A stretch of DNA of 64,000 bases from Cheiracanthium punctorium (lineage: Eukaryota > Arthropoda > Arachnida > Araneae > Cheiracanthiidae): contig JAWZYV010011911.1 of assembly GCA_038373885.1 (NCBI GenBank), positions 124,001-188,000 on the forward strand, given 5' to 3'. Shown here piece by piece: positions 1-12,114 of this stretch. The translations under genes and the position numbers were made by a program. How positions within the stretch are numbered: the stretch's first letter is position 1; each line of letters begins with the position of its first letter. The notes beneath the pieces were generated by a model. It searched no databases. It was given only the letters and a program-made list of their open reading frames with translations, and was not told the DNA's origin.

Positions 1-500
1 ACTGCAGATAAATAGAAATTATCGTATATTTTGCATGTAAAATTTTTTTCTCAAATTGGATAGATTTAATTTGTATTAATTTTTTGAAAATTCATTAAAT
101 TATTCTGGATATGCATTAAGGATCAGAAAATTTTAGACGACATGCTTTCCTGTCCACACTTTTTCTCTAAGTAATATTTCTTAATAATCTCAATTGAAAA
201 TTTTTAACTTCTGTCCTCGTGCATGTGAAGCTAATGATATGTGCTAAAACTATTACTTTTAGAAAACAACTATCATGAATTTCAAATGTTGTAAGCAGAA
301 GTCTTGAGACGATTCAGTTTTTTTAGAGGAGGTCAGCCCGCCTTGTGTTGTTCTTCTGGCGAGGATTGTAAGCAGGCTTTGAGCCAAGTACAAAAATCCG
401 ATATACATGTACCGAAACACAACATGTGTCCCGAAAGTGCTCAGTAAGACTGAGAATAGGTGAATTAATTCGGAAAGTTCAAAACTTCAACTTTCTATGC
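1..500. other. AT-rich sequence, no gene seen
   Basis: AT-rich non-coding sequence with no recognisable coding, RNA or transposon signature. The only open frames are short and run into the AT microsatellite that follows. Confidence 0.5.
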
Positions 501-504
501 TGTA

Positions 505-523
505 AATATATATATATATATAT

Positions 524-567
<44 letters not shown>
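505..567. repeat. (TA)n microsatellite
   Basis: An almost uninterrupted AT/TA dinucleotide tract of about 60 bp, broken by a single TTA step and one CA. It creates a spurious Ile-Tyr repeat open frame that is not a gene. Similar tracts occur at 1147-1169, 2128-2143, 30031-30062 and 60879-60949. Confidence 0.95.
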
Positions 568-571
<4 letters not shown>

Positions 572-1073
572 CAATTTGGAGATGTACATGCAATCGTCAT
601 TCTTCTGAAACATCCATCCACGAGGCAACTTTTAGTATTAGGTAACACATGTAATCTACTTAACCTTTTCGTCACTACTGCCGCCAATTAGTAAGCTCGA
701 AAAAGTTTTTTAAAAAACAGAAAAAAAGTGTGCATAGAATCTGAGCATATTTGGCACATCGGCTAATGCAAAAAGAGTTCAAACTAAATATTGCACAAAA
801 AGTGCACTAACTGATTCAGGAGAAACGAAAGAAAAGAAAGGGGCGTGGCAGGTTTATTCGAATGGTGCTGCCATCTATCATTGCACTTAAAAACTAGCAT
901 GAGAATTTTATTAATTTCTATGTAAACTGCGTTTTCTATCTTCCAGTGTCGGGGTACGAACTGCGGACTTTAGTCGTGACAGCAAATATGCTAACCTCCA
1001 GACGCTCGCTACTCGGAATGAAATGACTAAAGTTTGAAGTGAGAACAGTTTTTAGCACTTTGAGAACAGTTTG

Positions 1074-1138
1074 AGATTTAGAACATTTTTCAAAATGGGT
1101 AACTCCCAGGTAGAAAATGTTTGCACATTTTTGAAAAA

Positions 1139-1169
<31 letters not shown>

Positions 1170-2277
1170 GAATGTGAAGAGAAAGTGAATATTTTTTACC
1201 TCTTTGAAAAGTATACATTTTTTGAGAACAGTTTTTAGCAATATAGAATTTGCACGTATTAGTATACATAAAAACCTCACATAATTTGCACAAAAAGTTT
1301 GCACAAAAGTTGTTTCAATTTCGGGAACTTTCATGCATCTTATATGAGTAAAATTAGACTTTTGTATGTGCATTACTTGGAATTCAAGAATTTTGCGATT
1401 TCTATTCGTTTCAATCACCTGGGAATCAAGTACATCCGTGAGAACAAAAGTTTGTTTGCCTGTCGTTCTGTCATTCTGCCCGTGAAGCTCATTCAGTTAC
1501 AACATCACGTAAAATTGACTCAAGCGAATAAAATGAAATTGAGTGACATGGCAAGAGGTCGCTCAACTTAAACTATAGGCATCGAATGTTTTTAAAATAT
1601 CATTATATTGAGATTTTGCAAAGACTGTTTCAAACTGCGTAAATCTTTGTTCGCGTACCACGTAGAAACAGCTAAAGCGGAAGAAATGAAATTTGGTGAA
1701 ATGATAAGTGATAACTCAAATAAATTATACGGATCGAATTTTTTAAAAAATTGAATAGATTTAGAGAAAATTGTTTCAAAATCCTGAAATATTTGTTCGC
1801 GCATAATGTAATAACGAAAAAAAAAAAAAAAAACGAATGAAAACAAATTTGGTGACCACTCTTAAACAAAAGGCATCGATATTTTTTTTTTTTTAATTTT
1901 GAATAGATTTTGAGATTTATGTGAAAATCATTTTAAACTGCGTAACTGTTGTTCCCGCATCATGTATTAACGACTTAAGCGAATGAAACAACAATTAGGG
2001 ACATGATAGGCAATCAAACAACTTGAACTATGCGCGAGAAACTTTTAAAATTTGGATTGGATTTTGAGATTTTGAACATTTTTTAAAATGGGTAACTCCC
2101 AGGTAGAAAATATTTGCACATTTTTGAAAATATATATATATATAGATTGTGAAGAGAAAGTGAATATTTTTTACCACTTTGAAAAGTATACACTTTTTGA
2201 GAACAGTTTTTAGCAATATAGAATTTGCACGTATTAGTATACATAAAAACCTCACATAATTTGCACAAAAAGTCTAT
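1074..2277. repeat. ~210-bp direct repeat pair flanking a tandem array
   Basis: About 210 bp starting near 1074 recurs near 2067. Both copies contain AATGGGTAACTCCCAGGTAG, then an A-run plus TA tract, then GTGAAGAGAAAGTGAATATT, and end in CTCACATAATTTGCAC before an A-rich tail. The copies differ mainly in the length of the A/TA tract and in a few bases. They are about 985 bp apart in the same orientation and bracket the ~150-bp degenerate array. The minus-strand open frames across both copies are mirror images of this repeat and are not genes. Fresh duplication of a segment or the two ends of a repeat element could both explain it. Confidence 0.85.
1569..2050. repeat. Degenerate tandem array, ~150-bp unit
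   Basis: At least three diverged units start near 1569, 1722 and 1865, and a partial fourth starts near 2023, so spacing is about 153, 143 and 158 bp. Each unit has an opening 'GGCATCGA'-like motif, a T/A-rich run with 'GATTTTGAGATTT', a 'CTGCGTAA...TTGTTCGCG' block, a 'CATGTA..AACGA' block and a closing 'AAATTTGGTGA' motif. A weaker related unit lies upstream at about 1430-1568. The array is non-coding and satellite-like. No element class is assigned. Confidence 0.75.
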
Positions 2278-2394
2278 AATTTCAAAGTATTCTAAAATAT
2301 CCCCTTTTTATGCACAAATTGTGTACAATCTATACATTTTTGCAAAAGAACTTGCAAAATGAACCCTTGCTCCAGTAAAATTCAGTCTTGCTCA

Positions 2395-2600
2395 GATGCA
2401 GACTTTTTCTAGCTGGGTAGCAGGTGCCAAGAAACGTTCTCTGGGCCGCGGCATCCAGCGAAAGCTCTCTGGTACTGGTACTTCCGCAACCCATTGGCAA
2501 CATCCACTAAACATTCTCTGAGTAATACGGCCACTCCACCTAAAGGTAATGTGGTTACAATTACCATAGCTGCCAACAGTTCCGGAGTATAATAAACCTC
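2395..2600. other. GC-richer unidentified patch
   Basis: This ~200-bp stretch is clearly less AT-rich than its surroundings and holds a 74-codon minus-strand open frame, which I do not recognise as any protein. It may be the remnant of a transposon or exon. No splice borders or family match could be seen. Confidence 0.3.
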
Positions 2601-2799
2601 TTTTTGTAAACAACAATTTTTATGTTAGAACATAGTAAAATTTTGAGTTTTCGATGGATACCACAAAACGCGTTTTCGCGGTTATGCTTCCGTACAGAGC
2701 AAGTCTTGTGGAAAACTCTCTATTCACACGAATATAACCACGGTCAGCTCCTGCGTACCGAAAGGATTAAATATTTACATAAACATTTGGATTCATAAT

Positions 2800-5260
2800 C
2801 CCATCAATGTGTACGAGAGGGACAACTCCACTAAGATGGAAAGCTCTCAAGAATTTTACTAATCTGTTCATTAGATTTAGTCATGGACTTTGGCACCAAG
2901 AAAACATCCTGGTTCTTTGTTTGACAGTATTTATAACATGGACCATCACTTCCAAACAAAATTAAACTTGATTCTTCCTTTCAAAAAGAAACAGAAAATC
3001 AATTTATCGTTGTTCACATTTTATGCTCCTTAGCAAATTTAAAGCGGATTCTTCAACTCGTTGCCAAGATGAGACTTTTTTTTCCGGTCAAGTGTGCACA
3101 ATCCAGGGCTATATGCTGCCTTTTACACCTAATAAATTGCATAGCGAATTTAAGCAGAATAATGCAGAATAGTTTATATTAAAATATACTGGTCAGAATG
3201 CTACCAGATTTTCAGGAAACCTCATTGAGGCGATGAGAGAGAAATTTGTTTGCGGAAATAAGTTCCAAGAATCACCATCAGGCGGCGATTTACAATGGTA
3301 GTGTCGTTGATATGCAAATTTCCTTTCCACGCAGAGGTATAAAACATCTGCTTCAAAATTTCTTGATTGTTTTCTTCGAGTTGGATTTGTTAATTTTCTG
3401 TTTTATTTGCACTAAAATGCTGTGAAATGTGAAAGAAAAAGATTATTTATTTGGGTTTAATAATTATACAGAAAATGGTATGAAATCAATTGAGGCAATG
3501 AAAATTCCAGGTGTATCCTCTATCAATATAATTTTTTTAGGATTAAGATAACATTGTCCAAACGCAATCAAAGAAAGAATGATTAGTAAGAGGCAAAGAA
3601 TTAAATGAGTTTCCAAGTACATGAAGTTGATAATAATACTCTAAAAATCATGAAATAACTAAATCTGACGATTTTATATATGACTAATGTGTATCTTCAA
3701 AAATAATAATGATTTCCACAAAAAATTTTAATATAAAAAGACAGCATGCGGACCTTTTATTTTTCATTCATCTTTACAAAATGTTTAATAATGTCTATTA
3801 ATAATTTTTCATTCGTTACCGTTTATTGCTCATTAATTATTCTTAAACTAAATAATCTCTTTTGGCACCCCAAACGTGCTTACGCTTGAAAGCGTTAAGC
3901 TGAAATTCAATGATTAATTAGGACGGAAGAGATTGTACCATTAAAACTTTTCTGCGAACAAACTGTTTCCACATTTTTTTTTTTTGGTTTTTGTTCCAAA
4001 TACATGAAATGTTTTATGCATTTTATATGATTTCAGTTTATTTACGCAATAAATCAGTAAAGTATATAAAAATATCATACGTTAGGATCAAATATGCCTA
4101 ATTTATCATCAGTAGTTTTATTGCGTTATGCGCAAGTGAACGATAAAGAAGTTTCAAGCCACGTTCTGTCAGTTAATATGTTATAAAACAGATGTTGCTT
4201 TGATAAAGAAATATAACGCTAAGTATATATTGAAGGACGAGTTACATAAAAATAGGAATTTGCGTCAATATAATATCGCCTGGCATTATTTTAGCAAAAA
4301 TCCTTGAGAACAGTTTGGCACAATTATCACGAACTGTCTTTTTGATAAAAATAGAAACATGGAAGAAGAGAAAAGAAATGTACAGTCAGAATCATTTTAT
4401 TTAATTTTAGAATTGATATGGATACTGTAAAGCTTTAAAATAATCCCTGCAATATTTTAAGGCGTAGATTTTTGTATCCGAATATTTTTTTTTGAACTTC
4501 ATATACGCTTTTAGATGCTTAAGTATTCTTGTGAACTTTATCAAAAGAAACAGGTATGAAAAACAACTTACTTAAGAGTAATTCCACAGATTTTCAACAA
4601 GCATGGGCTGCTGAACAATTTTTGTTTATCTTGTTGGGTTCATATGCTTTCACATACATATTCTGTATGTGGAAACATATGTTCCCAAGAATTTAAAATT
4701 CATTTAAGAAAAAAAATCTATTATTTTTTTTTATTAGGGGATTTAGAATTTGCAACTTTGCCCGTTTTTTTAATTTTCAACTTAAATGATTTCTCAAAGT
4801 TTGTATTTTTTCTAGAATAATACAGATTAACAAAACATTCAAACAGACCTGAAATCTTTTCTGAGTCATTTAAGTCTTAAGTTTCTGAATCATTTTCTGT
4901 AAAATTTGTTAGTTATATCAGCAATTTAAAATTTTCAGAGTAGTTTAAAAAGACTGAAATTTTGCTCAAAAGACCATTTTTTGAAATTAAATATCTCATT
5001 AAAGGAAACATAAAATTATTAAATGTTTACATGTGTTTGTATCACTTACTAGCATGTTCTAGGAAATAATAAAACCGTTATTTACTTTTCTTGATGAATT
5101 ATAACAATTTTGAAAACTTTGAAAATTCTGCATTTTTGACAACTTGTAACAAAGGGAAACCTAGTATTATCACAAGTTTTGACATGGAAGTACCGCTATA
5201 TATAATATTTATAATCTGTAAATTTCATTTTGTTATTTCATTTAGTTAATGAGATACACA
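2800..5260. other. AT-rich sequence, no gene seen
   Basis: Non-coding AT-rich DNA with A/T homopolymers and no open frame above 60 codons. The one possible signal is the octamer plus TATA pair at 3312-3344, listed separately. Confidence 0.5.
3312..3344 (+). promoter_or_regulatory. Octamer plus TATA-box pair (candidate core promoter)
   Basis: ATGCAAAT at 3312-3319 is followed 18 bp later by TATAAAA at 3338-3344. Octamer and TATA elements at such spacing occur in some histone and snRNA promoters. No coding frame or known small RNA is visible downstream to about 3600, so a functional promoter is speculative. Both motifs can arise by chance in AT-rich DNA. Confidence 0.2.
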
Positions 5261-5299
5261 GTCTTGAATTTAGAGGATTGACAGTCAGCCACAAAGGAC

Positions 5300-5500
5300 C
5301 TGATAGGCCTAATCTGCCATTGCTCAGCTATTGAAAACCAAACCAGAACAAAATAAAAAGCAATAATAATGAAAATTCACTATTTTAATACTTTTATTTA
5401 AATTTTTATGCTTTTATAAATCTATGAAAAATATCGGGGGCAGAGAAGAGGAAGTTGTTACCTTTGGTAGATCTAATCTGCCATTGCTCAACCATTGAAA
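5300..5500. repeat. Short direct repeat (~27 bp, twice)
   Basis: A segment containing TCTAATCTGCCATTGCTCA-like sequence occurs near 5308 and again near 5471 in the same orientation, about 163 bp apart. Nothing in the space between looks coding. A further small tandem duplication around ATCTGTTTGCCACA lies at about 5790-5823. Confidence 0.7.
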
Positions 5501-5899
5501 CGAATAAAAAAGATCTTTTTTTTAAATGTCTTTGCTCTTTTTTAAAAATGTTGTGGATGCCACCAAGGAACGTCACGAATTTAGAAAGTGTAAATCCCAT
5601 CTGAAAACATACTCCATTTAGTAAACCAAGTCGCCAATGTTATAAAATCCAATTAAAAAAACAAAAGTTCTATTTAGATGCGTAGTACTGTGATCACTTG
5701 AATACCGTCATTGCTTCTTCTTCACTTGGCACAACTAATTTATGTGTTACCCAGTAGATAGACCTATAAGTGTGGAAAAAACATATGTGGATCTGTTTGC
5801 CACATATGTATCTGTTTGCCACAAAATCCTCCACAGCTAGGAGGATTTTAGGCCATCTTCCCCTCTATAACAAATAAAATATATCATTATAGTGTATAT

Positions 5900-8750
5900 T
5901 TATTTCAAAAGTAATTGTTTTGTTCTATTTTTTACACATTTTTAGGGTAGTTATTTTTTTCAGAAACGCATATTACAAACTATATTAGAATATGAAATGC
6001 ATCGATTTTATACGAAATTTTACCATTTTACATGAGAAGGTGTTTTTTTACTGTTAGCATAGATTTTAATTCATATCCTTAAAGAACATATAACTGACCT
6101 AACTTTGAGGAAAATGTATTTTAGTTTTTTTCTTTGGCAACATTATAAGCATTTTTAATATTTAATTGCGGCGTTTTTTGTTCTTTTAACTGCACATTTT
6201 TCAACAGTTTTTGATTAATGCATGTCTATTTTAAGTAACGTAAATGAAATACATGCATTTGTTTGACTTTATTATAATAAGGCGGTCATCTGTATTTTAT
6301 CCTATCTAATCTTGCATTCAAAACACTTGCCGTTTTTAAATGTAACAGACATAAGTCAGAAAAGACTTATAAGATCCCCTCCTCTCGCATAACAACTACA
6401 AATCTTTGTCTCTTGTCGTGTTTAGTAAACAGAAATAAGTGTATCTCGTCTCAGTGGAACCAGAAAATCTCAGTCCCGTCTCATCTAGATTAACGAGAAA
6501 AATCTGTCTCTTCTTGTTGCATTTCCGAATTTCAAGCACGTTGAATTCGTTTTATTAAGTCACGTCTATAAACAAATTTATTTTTGTAAGCTAAGAACTT
6601 TTGCACTTATTTAGTGTTATTCATACACATGAATTCTACCCAAGAGCTTAAGGAGCTAAAAGCCAATGGCTTTATAAAAGCATTTCCCATGTTTCGTAAT
6701 ACTTTATTTTGTCTAGATGTACCGCAAAATTTATCTACTGCATTTATAGAACGCTGCTTCATTTTAACCATAAGCTGGAGTAATTGTATTTCCTTTACAT
6801 TTTTAAAAGAATCAGAGCTATGTGTGTATAGATAAAGTATTCTGTGAAATTGCGGTAAGCTTTAAAGGAGGAGTTACTTGGTGAAAATGTGCTTACATGC
6901 TTTTTTAGTTGGTTTCAATCTATGTATTACAATATCAATTTTCATTCAAAGTAAAATCCTTTATTTCACTAACAGTATTTATTGTACTTACTTTGAAAAT
7001 GAAGTTTTCATGTTTGTACTTGTCATTATTGTTTTCAGAAACAGTTATATTGTTTGTATGTAATTAATTTAGTAACTGCGTTTAAACTGTTTTACAATGC
7101 AAAACGTATGCATTACATTTCAAAGAATTGTTCTCTGTTCTTTCAAAATATATTGATATCGCGTTTGGAGGAAAAAGTGTTAAAATACTTTGATTAATGT
7201 AACTTAAACATACATAATGATCTAAAAATTATGTTTTTTATCAGAACTCTGTCTTTCAGTGTTATTATTTTTCTTTAAATGCTAGGCCTACTTAAGAAAC
7301 TGACTAGATTATGAATTCTAAATCATTTTAATTTTATACTTACGGATATGGAAATCAGTATTTTAAGCATCATTAGGATAATTTATTTCATAAGATTTTC
7401 ATCTAATTGCTTTCACTTTTAGTGCTATACGCTACAGATTTGATTTATATATTTCTTAATGAAGTATTTGTGTGACAGCTGTACTCAGATTTTTTCTCTC
7501 TAAACTTTTAATTTAATGAAGAACAACGTCAAAACTAGTGATTAAATTATAAGATGAATTAAAATTTGAGATGATTGAGGATGTCTGCTAACAAATACTG
7601 TATTCTTAAGAGATAAATAGTCTTTTCAATGTTCATTGAGCACTTTGCTTAGCATTTTATTTTCTTTTATGCATTTGCATCTTAAGATAATGTATGCAGT
7701 TATTCCATAACTTACTAGAATATAAGACTGGAATATGTATTTCTAATGAATGCATTAAACATACAGTTTCTTAGGACAATAAGCTTTTGATATTTTAGAA
7801 AATGCATATATTTAAAAAATAAATTTACGACTTAATTAGATTTAAAAAATAAAAAATAAAAAGACATGGCATGGTATTTTTGTATTTTGGGAAGAATTCT
7901 GAATGTTCGTTGTTTTACGTTTTTTAAAATTTAATTTTACTTTTTTTCAAGCCGAGTTCTAACGTAAAAATTTTGTAATTTCTCAAGAATCTGAAGGTAT
8001 AAATATATTGTCACACTGTAAAGGTATGTTCCTTTTGGTCCCAAATGTGAGCCAAATCCAGCAGTGAATTGCACAAGTTTTTTTTTTAAATTTTTCCAAT
8101 TTGAGCTTTTCTCATGATTTTCTTGAGAAACTACATGCTGATTTTTTTAAAAGTATTTTTCTGAGCATAAGTAAATCTACATGTTGCCATTTTATTTTAA
8201 GCAGATTTTTAAAATTCACACATTGTAGGATTAAGCCTACGTATACGCAGCGAATGTATGAACAGTATAAATATTATAAAACATTATAGAATGAATATTG
8301 TACATTGCCATTACATTTTGTAAAAAGAGAATCAAGTAAAAGCAAGGAAAAAACAAATATAATATTAAAAAAGCATTTAAAGTAAAAACCAGCAAACCTT
8401 ACATAGATGATGCTTAAAAGTAAAAAAAAAAGTTAATTATTAAATTTTAATCAAGATGAATATTTTTTCATTAAAAAATTTTGAAAATATTTCTTTGATA
8501 TCCAAATCAGAAAGTAAAGTTAATATTTTTATGATCTTTCTAAATTATATTTTTGTCGCTAATTCGCCTGTTTTTTTTGTTTTGTTTTTTACTTTACATA
8601 GTAACTGAAAACATTTTTTTTTTGAAACGGCATTTGTTTGCGTAATTAGTTGGTTTTGTTTGAAGGAAATGATCCAAGATATTAAAGTTTTGAATCACTC
8701 AATTAATATTAAATATGAATGAATAAATGTTATTTTGTCTCAATGATATA
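5900..8750. other. AT-rich sequence, no gene seen
   Basis: Long AT-rich non-coding interval. Open frames of 61-73 codons occur on the plus strand (6614-6835, 6878-7063, 8101-8289), but they are Phe/Leu/Ile/Lys-rich as expected by chance and show no recognisable domain. A pyrimidine-rich patch with repeated GTCTC words lies at about 6400-6520. Confidence 0.5.
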
Positions 8751-8761
8751 AAAATCTTAAA

Positions 8762-8836
8762 TAGTCGCAATCGACGCCCTCGCATCGCTCTCGCAATCTC
8801 GCTAACGCAATCGCCGTTTCGATCTTCTGCGACTAA
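8762..8836. repeat. CpG-rich inverted-repeat patch
   Basis: TAGTCGCA opens and TGCGACTA closes a 75-bp block. The 8-bp ends are perfect inverted repeats. The interior is built from CGCAATC, TCGC and ATCG words and is far richer in CpG than the flanks. No coding frame is seen. It could be a tiny foldback element or the tip of a degraded transposon. Confidence 0.5.
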
Positions 8837-9439
8837 TCAGAAATTCGTTTAAATAGCATCTTTTTGCACTTAGTTTCATATTAGATTTATTTAAACAACA
8901 AGGTTTATTATTGTAATGAATTATCAATTTATTTTAATCACAAAAGCTAGCATTTCTTTTTCTAAGAGTAATTAGATATCCTTAAGGGATCCACTGCGTA
9001 CTACTGGCGATGGTTCCTGCACGTGGCGCCGGGGAGGCACAAATAGGCAACTCTAATTAACTTTGACTGGTCAACTGGACAATTCCCTGACTTCATGTGC
9101 GTTTTTTACACAAAAATTTATTTATTTCATCTTTTAATACTGTTTTGAGTGTTTTCTCTGTAACTCTGTACTCAGTCTAAGAAGGACACCATAGTAGTAT
9201 TCAGGCAAAAATGCCAGCTGAACGACTCAAAAATAAAGACAAGGCTTCTTTTTATGAACGTTGGAGTTGTTTGTTTGAATTTGGTGGTAATATGACTCGA
9301 CACCGCATCGAGTTGTGTGTTTGTTGTCTGATTCTACTTTCGTCCACGTGACTGGCCATGAAGTTCTGTATCTTACGAACTCTTGCAATACATGAGCGTT
9401 TGCAGTTCAAAAACAGCTGACGGCATATTTTAAGGATGG

Positions 9440-9931
9440 TATGGTGAAGCATGCACTATGTAAGAAGGTCCTTTGCGTCATTCACAAGAGTGGAGCACAG
9501 AGCCAACAAGTGAACCAGGCGTTAAGAGTGGACGATTTATCAATCCATTGTTGTGATCTCGGAAAGTGTACGAACCCAGATAACCTCGATCGTTAAAATA
9601 ACGTTAATTTACGGCGCCCCAGACAAAGCGCCAATTCTAAGCGTCTTTTTCCGTTTAAATAACGTATAGATTTCCCCACTAAAAAGGGGAGGCTGGATCT
9701 TGGGATCACCTGTCAGAGTCACAAGGTTTCGTTCCGACGTCCGAGAGAAGAAGAAACCAGGTAAATGCAAATGTACGCCCGAGAGATGGCGTGGCTGTAT
9801 ATAAGGACGTTTAAACTTCAGGTGTTGTCGGTTCAGTGCAACAGAACGGTTGCCGTTGTGTACCTGTATATTGTTCATTAAAATATATTCTTTTTAGTTT
9901 AAAGCAGTTGACTGGTGTCGCTTTATTTAAC
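9440..9931 (+). mobile_element. LTR-like block (possible solo LTR)
   Basis: A moderately GC-rich block contains a TATA-box-like TGTATATAAGG near 9796, a polyadenylation-like ATTAAA near 9880 and an apparent CA end near 9931. This order of TATA, transcribed segment, polyA signal and CA terminus is typical of a retrotransposon LTR. No second LTR copy, primer-binding site or pol sequence was identified next to it, so it would be a solo LTR or a fragment. The left boundary is a guess; several TG dinucleotides would serve. Open frames on the minus strand here are not protein-like. Confidence 0.35.
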
Positions 9932-10077
9932 AACCACTGCGTCATCACCCATGAATAATAGGGGATCCACAGTAAAGTAAAATGCCAAAGAATTAGCTTC
10001 GAACTCTCACGTATTTTCGAAAAATTCCATTTAAACAATTGACACACTGTTATTTGCAATTATCTGGCAAATCGTTT

Positions 10078-10520
10078 GCGGTCTTAGTAGAGCAGTGGAT
10101 CTGCTTTACGTCGGAGATCGGAAGGTCCCAGATTCGAATCTGACTCACTACGCACTGCTGTTTCTCTTTTCTTTCTCCCTTAGAAAATTGGCATAATTTA
10201 TGCAATAAACAATATTTCTGTCCCCATTAAGAACACGGCAAGAGAAGCAGCATCCTTCTTGGCCAGTGCTTGGGAGGGTCAACTCCCTCTCGGCTCGACT
10301 GCTGGGGGACCGTGCACGATAATGAGAGCTGGCGCACGTAAAATTCTTTGTGACTCCAATGTCCTCCAAGTTGTTAAGCGATATCTCTGAGGCTGCCGAT
10401 TTCAGGTAGTGATTGGTCCTTCTTCAGGAATTGGTTCAAAATTAGGGACTAACGCAGAAGTACAACCCCTTTTGGGGCAACGGCACCCATCTTCGGGAGA
10501 TAGTGCAATATTCTAGCTCT
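10078..10520 (+). mobile_element. Degraded tRNA-derived SINE candidate
   Basis: An A-box-like TAGTAGAGCAGTGG near 10086 and a B-box-like AGATTCGAATCTG near 10130 lie at tRNA-like spacing. The T-arm pairing is poor and no acceptor stem closes, so this is not a working tRNA. Downstream sequence to about 10520 is GC-richer and contains GGTTCAAAATTA-type and CTTTTGGGGCAACGGCAC words that resemble spider SINE bodies as I remember them. Pol III origin is inferred from the boxes alone. Confidence 0.4.
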
Positions 10521-10529
10521 GGTATAACA

Positions 10530-11750
10530 AAAACGACACTATTTCTATGGCATAGAATTTAATAAGCACAAATGTAAGTGACGGAAATGAGAAACACTAT
10601 TTATAAATCACGTATCGAAAAATACTTCACTGTACGTACTTGAGGTAGAGTGATATTTGTCCTAAAAACATGCGAAACAAATTCTTTGGTCATCTTCTAC
10701 AAGATATCTAAGAAATATTTTTGCATTCGCATGGTCTTTAAATTTCTGTTTCTGGGGAAAAAAATTTATTCACATTTAGAAATATCTCCCTTTCGTCAGA
10801 AAAAATTGTTGCAAACCACGCATGTTTTAAGATGTCAGAAAAGACTGGTGGTAAAAGCAGAAAATACATGACTTAATGAATTTGTAATGCATCTTCTCAA
10901 GTTTCCTATTTTCTTAAAGGTATGCTTAAAGGTTTTTGCTTAAAGGTATGGAAAATTTTGTAACTTTAGATTTTTTTCAGTGAAATTTTATATCACAGGA
11001 TTGAGAAAGCGATGTATATTTAGGTAGGATTACTTTTAGGGGATGCGCTGAATTACTTTCATCGTCATAAAAATATTTTGTCATAAATTTCTGTATTTGT
11101 TTGACCTTTCTAAGAGACTACTAAACGCAAAATCTTCACGTTCCCTACTTATGGTTTCAAAATTCGGCCAAGAAATGAAGCATTCCGGTGACATGTTGAA
11201 AGTTCCCGGACTTTGAACATATTACATTATCATTGGAATATTCTTTCATTAAATTCTCGATAGTTTTCTCCACTCGGGAGTCAAAAGCTCCTGATATATT
11301 ATTATTTTTTTCGTTATCTACTACTCTAGAAGTTTTATGAATTTAAAATTAATGGATTTTGCATTATACACAAAATCATATATGTTTTAAACATATAGAA
11401 AGGTTTCACTTATCATTTATACCGAATATTAAATCTCTAATTGTAATTACATGGGCGTAACACGTGAAACTACTCGAAATTTTAAAAAAGTAAAATTTAT
11501 GAAGTGTATTATATTTTTAGAATGCATAGAGTTATAAAATGTCTAATTTTTAACTCATATCATATCTTAATTAATGATCTACAAACGACAAAATATTGTT
11601 AAAGAAATGTGTATCTAATTTTTTCTCCTAAATGCAGTTTTTTAAATTAGTATTTGTGAAACTAACAATTTTGCGAAATGAATATGGAATTAAAAACATA
11701 TAAAAGTCTATCCCATAACTCTTACATCTAGTATATTTTGCAATTAATAA
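10530..11750. other. AT-rich sequence, no gene seen
   Basis: Non-coding AT-rich DNA. The 73-codon plus-strand frame at 10650-10871 is not recognised and has no exon borders that I would trust. Confidence 0.45.
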
Positions 11751-11925
11751 TATAAATTTTATTGCTTAAATTCAGATTTTTTCCATAAATATTGACTTAT
11801 CATTTTTTTAAATTCTAAATAAACGTAGATAAAAACCATACCAGAAAAACCCAATTTCGCAGAACAACATTCGAAGAAATAAAAATTACAAAGTGACAAC
11901 ATCTTCCTTATTAATGGATTCTCAC

Positions 11926-12114
11926 CAAAAGCCAACTGTCCCGCTTGCCTTATTTTTAAAACAGGTGGTCTAGTCAGGTATTTCCTGTGTATGAGTAACC
12001 TTTTATACATTGGAGGGAAATAAGATTTAAAGATTCTTTGATAAACCGGTCTGTCCACAGTACCCCTTAAAATCCCAGAAGCAGAGCATGAGGACTCTTT
12101 ACAATCGCACACCT
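11926..12114 (-). CDS. Candidate internal exon, unknown protein
   Basis: On the minus strand a pyrimidine-rich tract ending in CTTTTTAG runs straight into an open frame of 63 codons. That frame stops at a GTGAGA donor-like site next to 11,925, so the exon would be 189 bp, a multiple of three. The encoded segment is basic and ordinary in composition, with features such as VYQRIFKSYFPPMYKRL. The frame stays open past the donor to a stop at 11,759, giving 117 codons from the Met near 12,112. I do not recognise the family, and no partner exon was found. It could equally be a chance open frame. Confidence 0.25.

Larger units (their letters stand above)
659..2770. mobile_element. Possible piggyBac-like non-autonomous element
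   Basis: The left border reads TTAACCTTTTCGTCACTACT. The right border, read on the other strand from about 2770, is TTAATCCTTTCGGTACGCAG. TTAA ends followed by C-rich 'CCTTTTCG/CCTTTCGG' starts fit a piggyBac-type insertion. The match is short and imperfect, and there is no transposase frame inside. The interval contains the direct repeats and the ~150-bp array. Chance TTAA borders are a real alternative in DNA this AT-rich. Confidence 0.25.

Noticed and set aside
426..608. Protein with Ile-Tyr repeats
   Set aside because: Translation of a TA microsatellite; the same artefact occurs at 1090-1293, 29,992-30,207 and 60,815-61,033.
659..910. Small piggyBac MITE limited to 659-910
   Set aside because: The left TTAACC tip is plausible, but no matching right tip near 910; the only partial match is at about 2770, listed with low confidence.
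9609..10059. Two overlapping minus-strand genes of 82-89 codons
   Set aside because: They overlap each other and an LTR-like block, with no family resemblance.
10080..10152. Intact tRNA gene
   Set aside because: A- and B-box-like words are present, but the T arm pairs poorly and no acceptor stem closes; treated as SINE-like.
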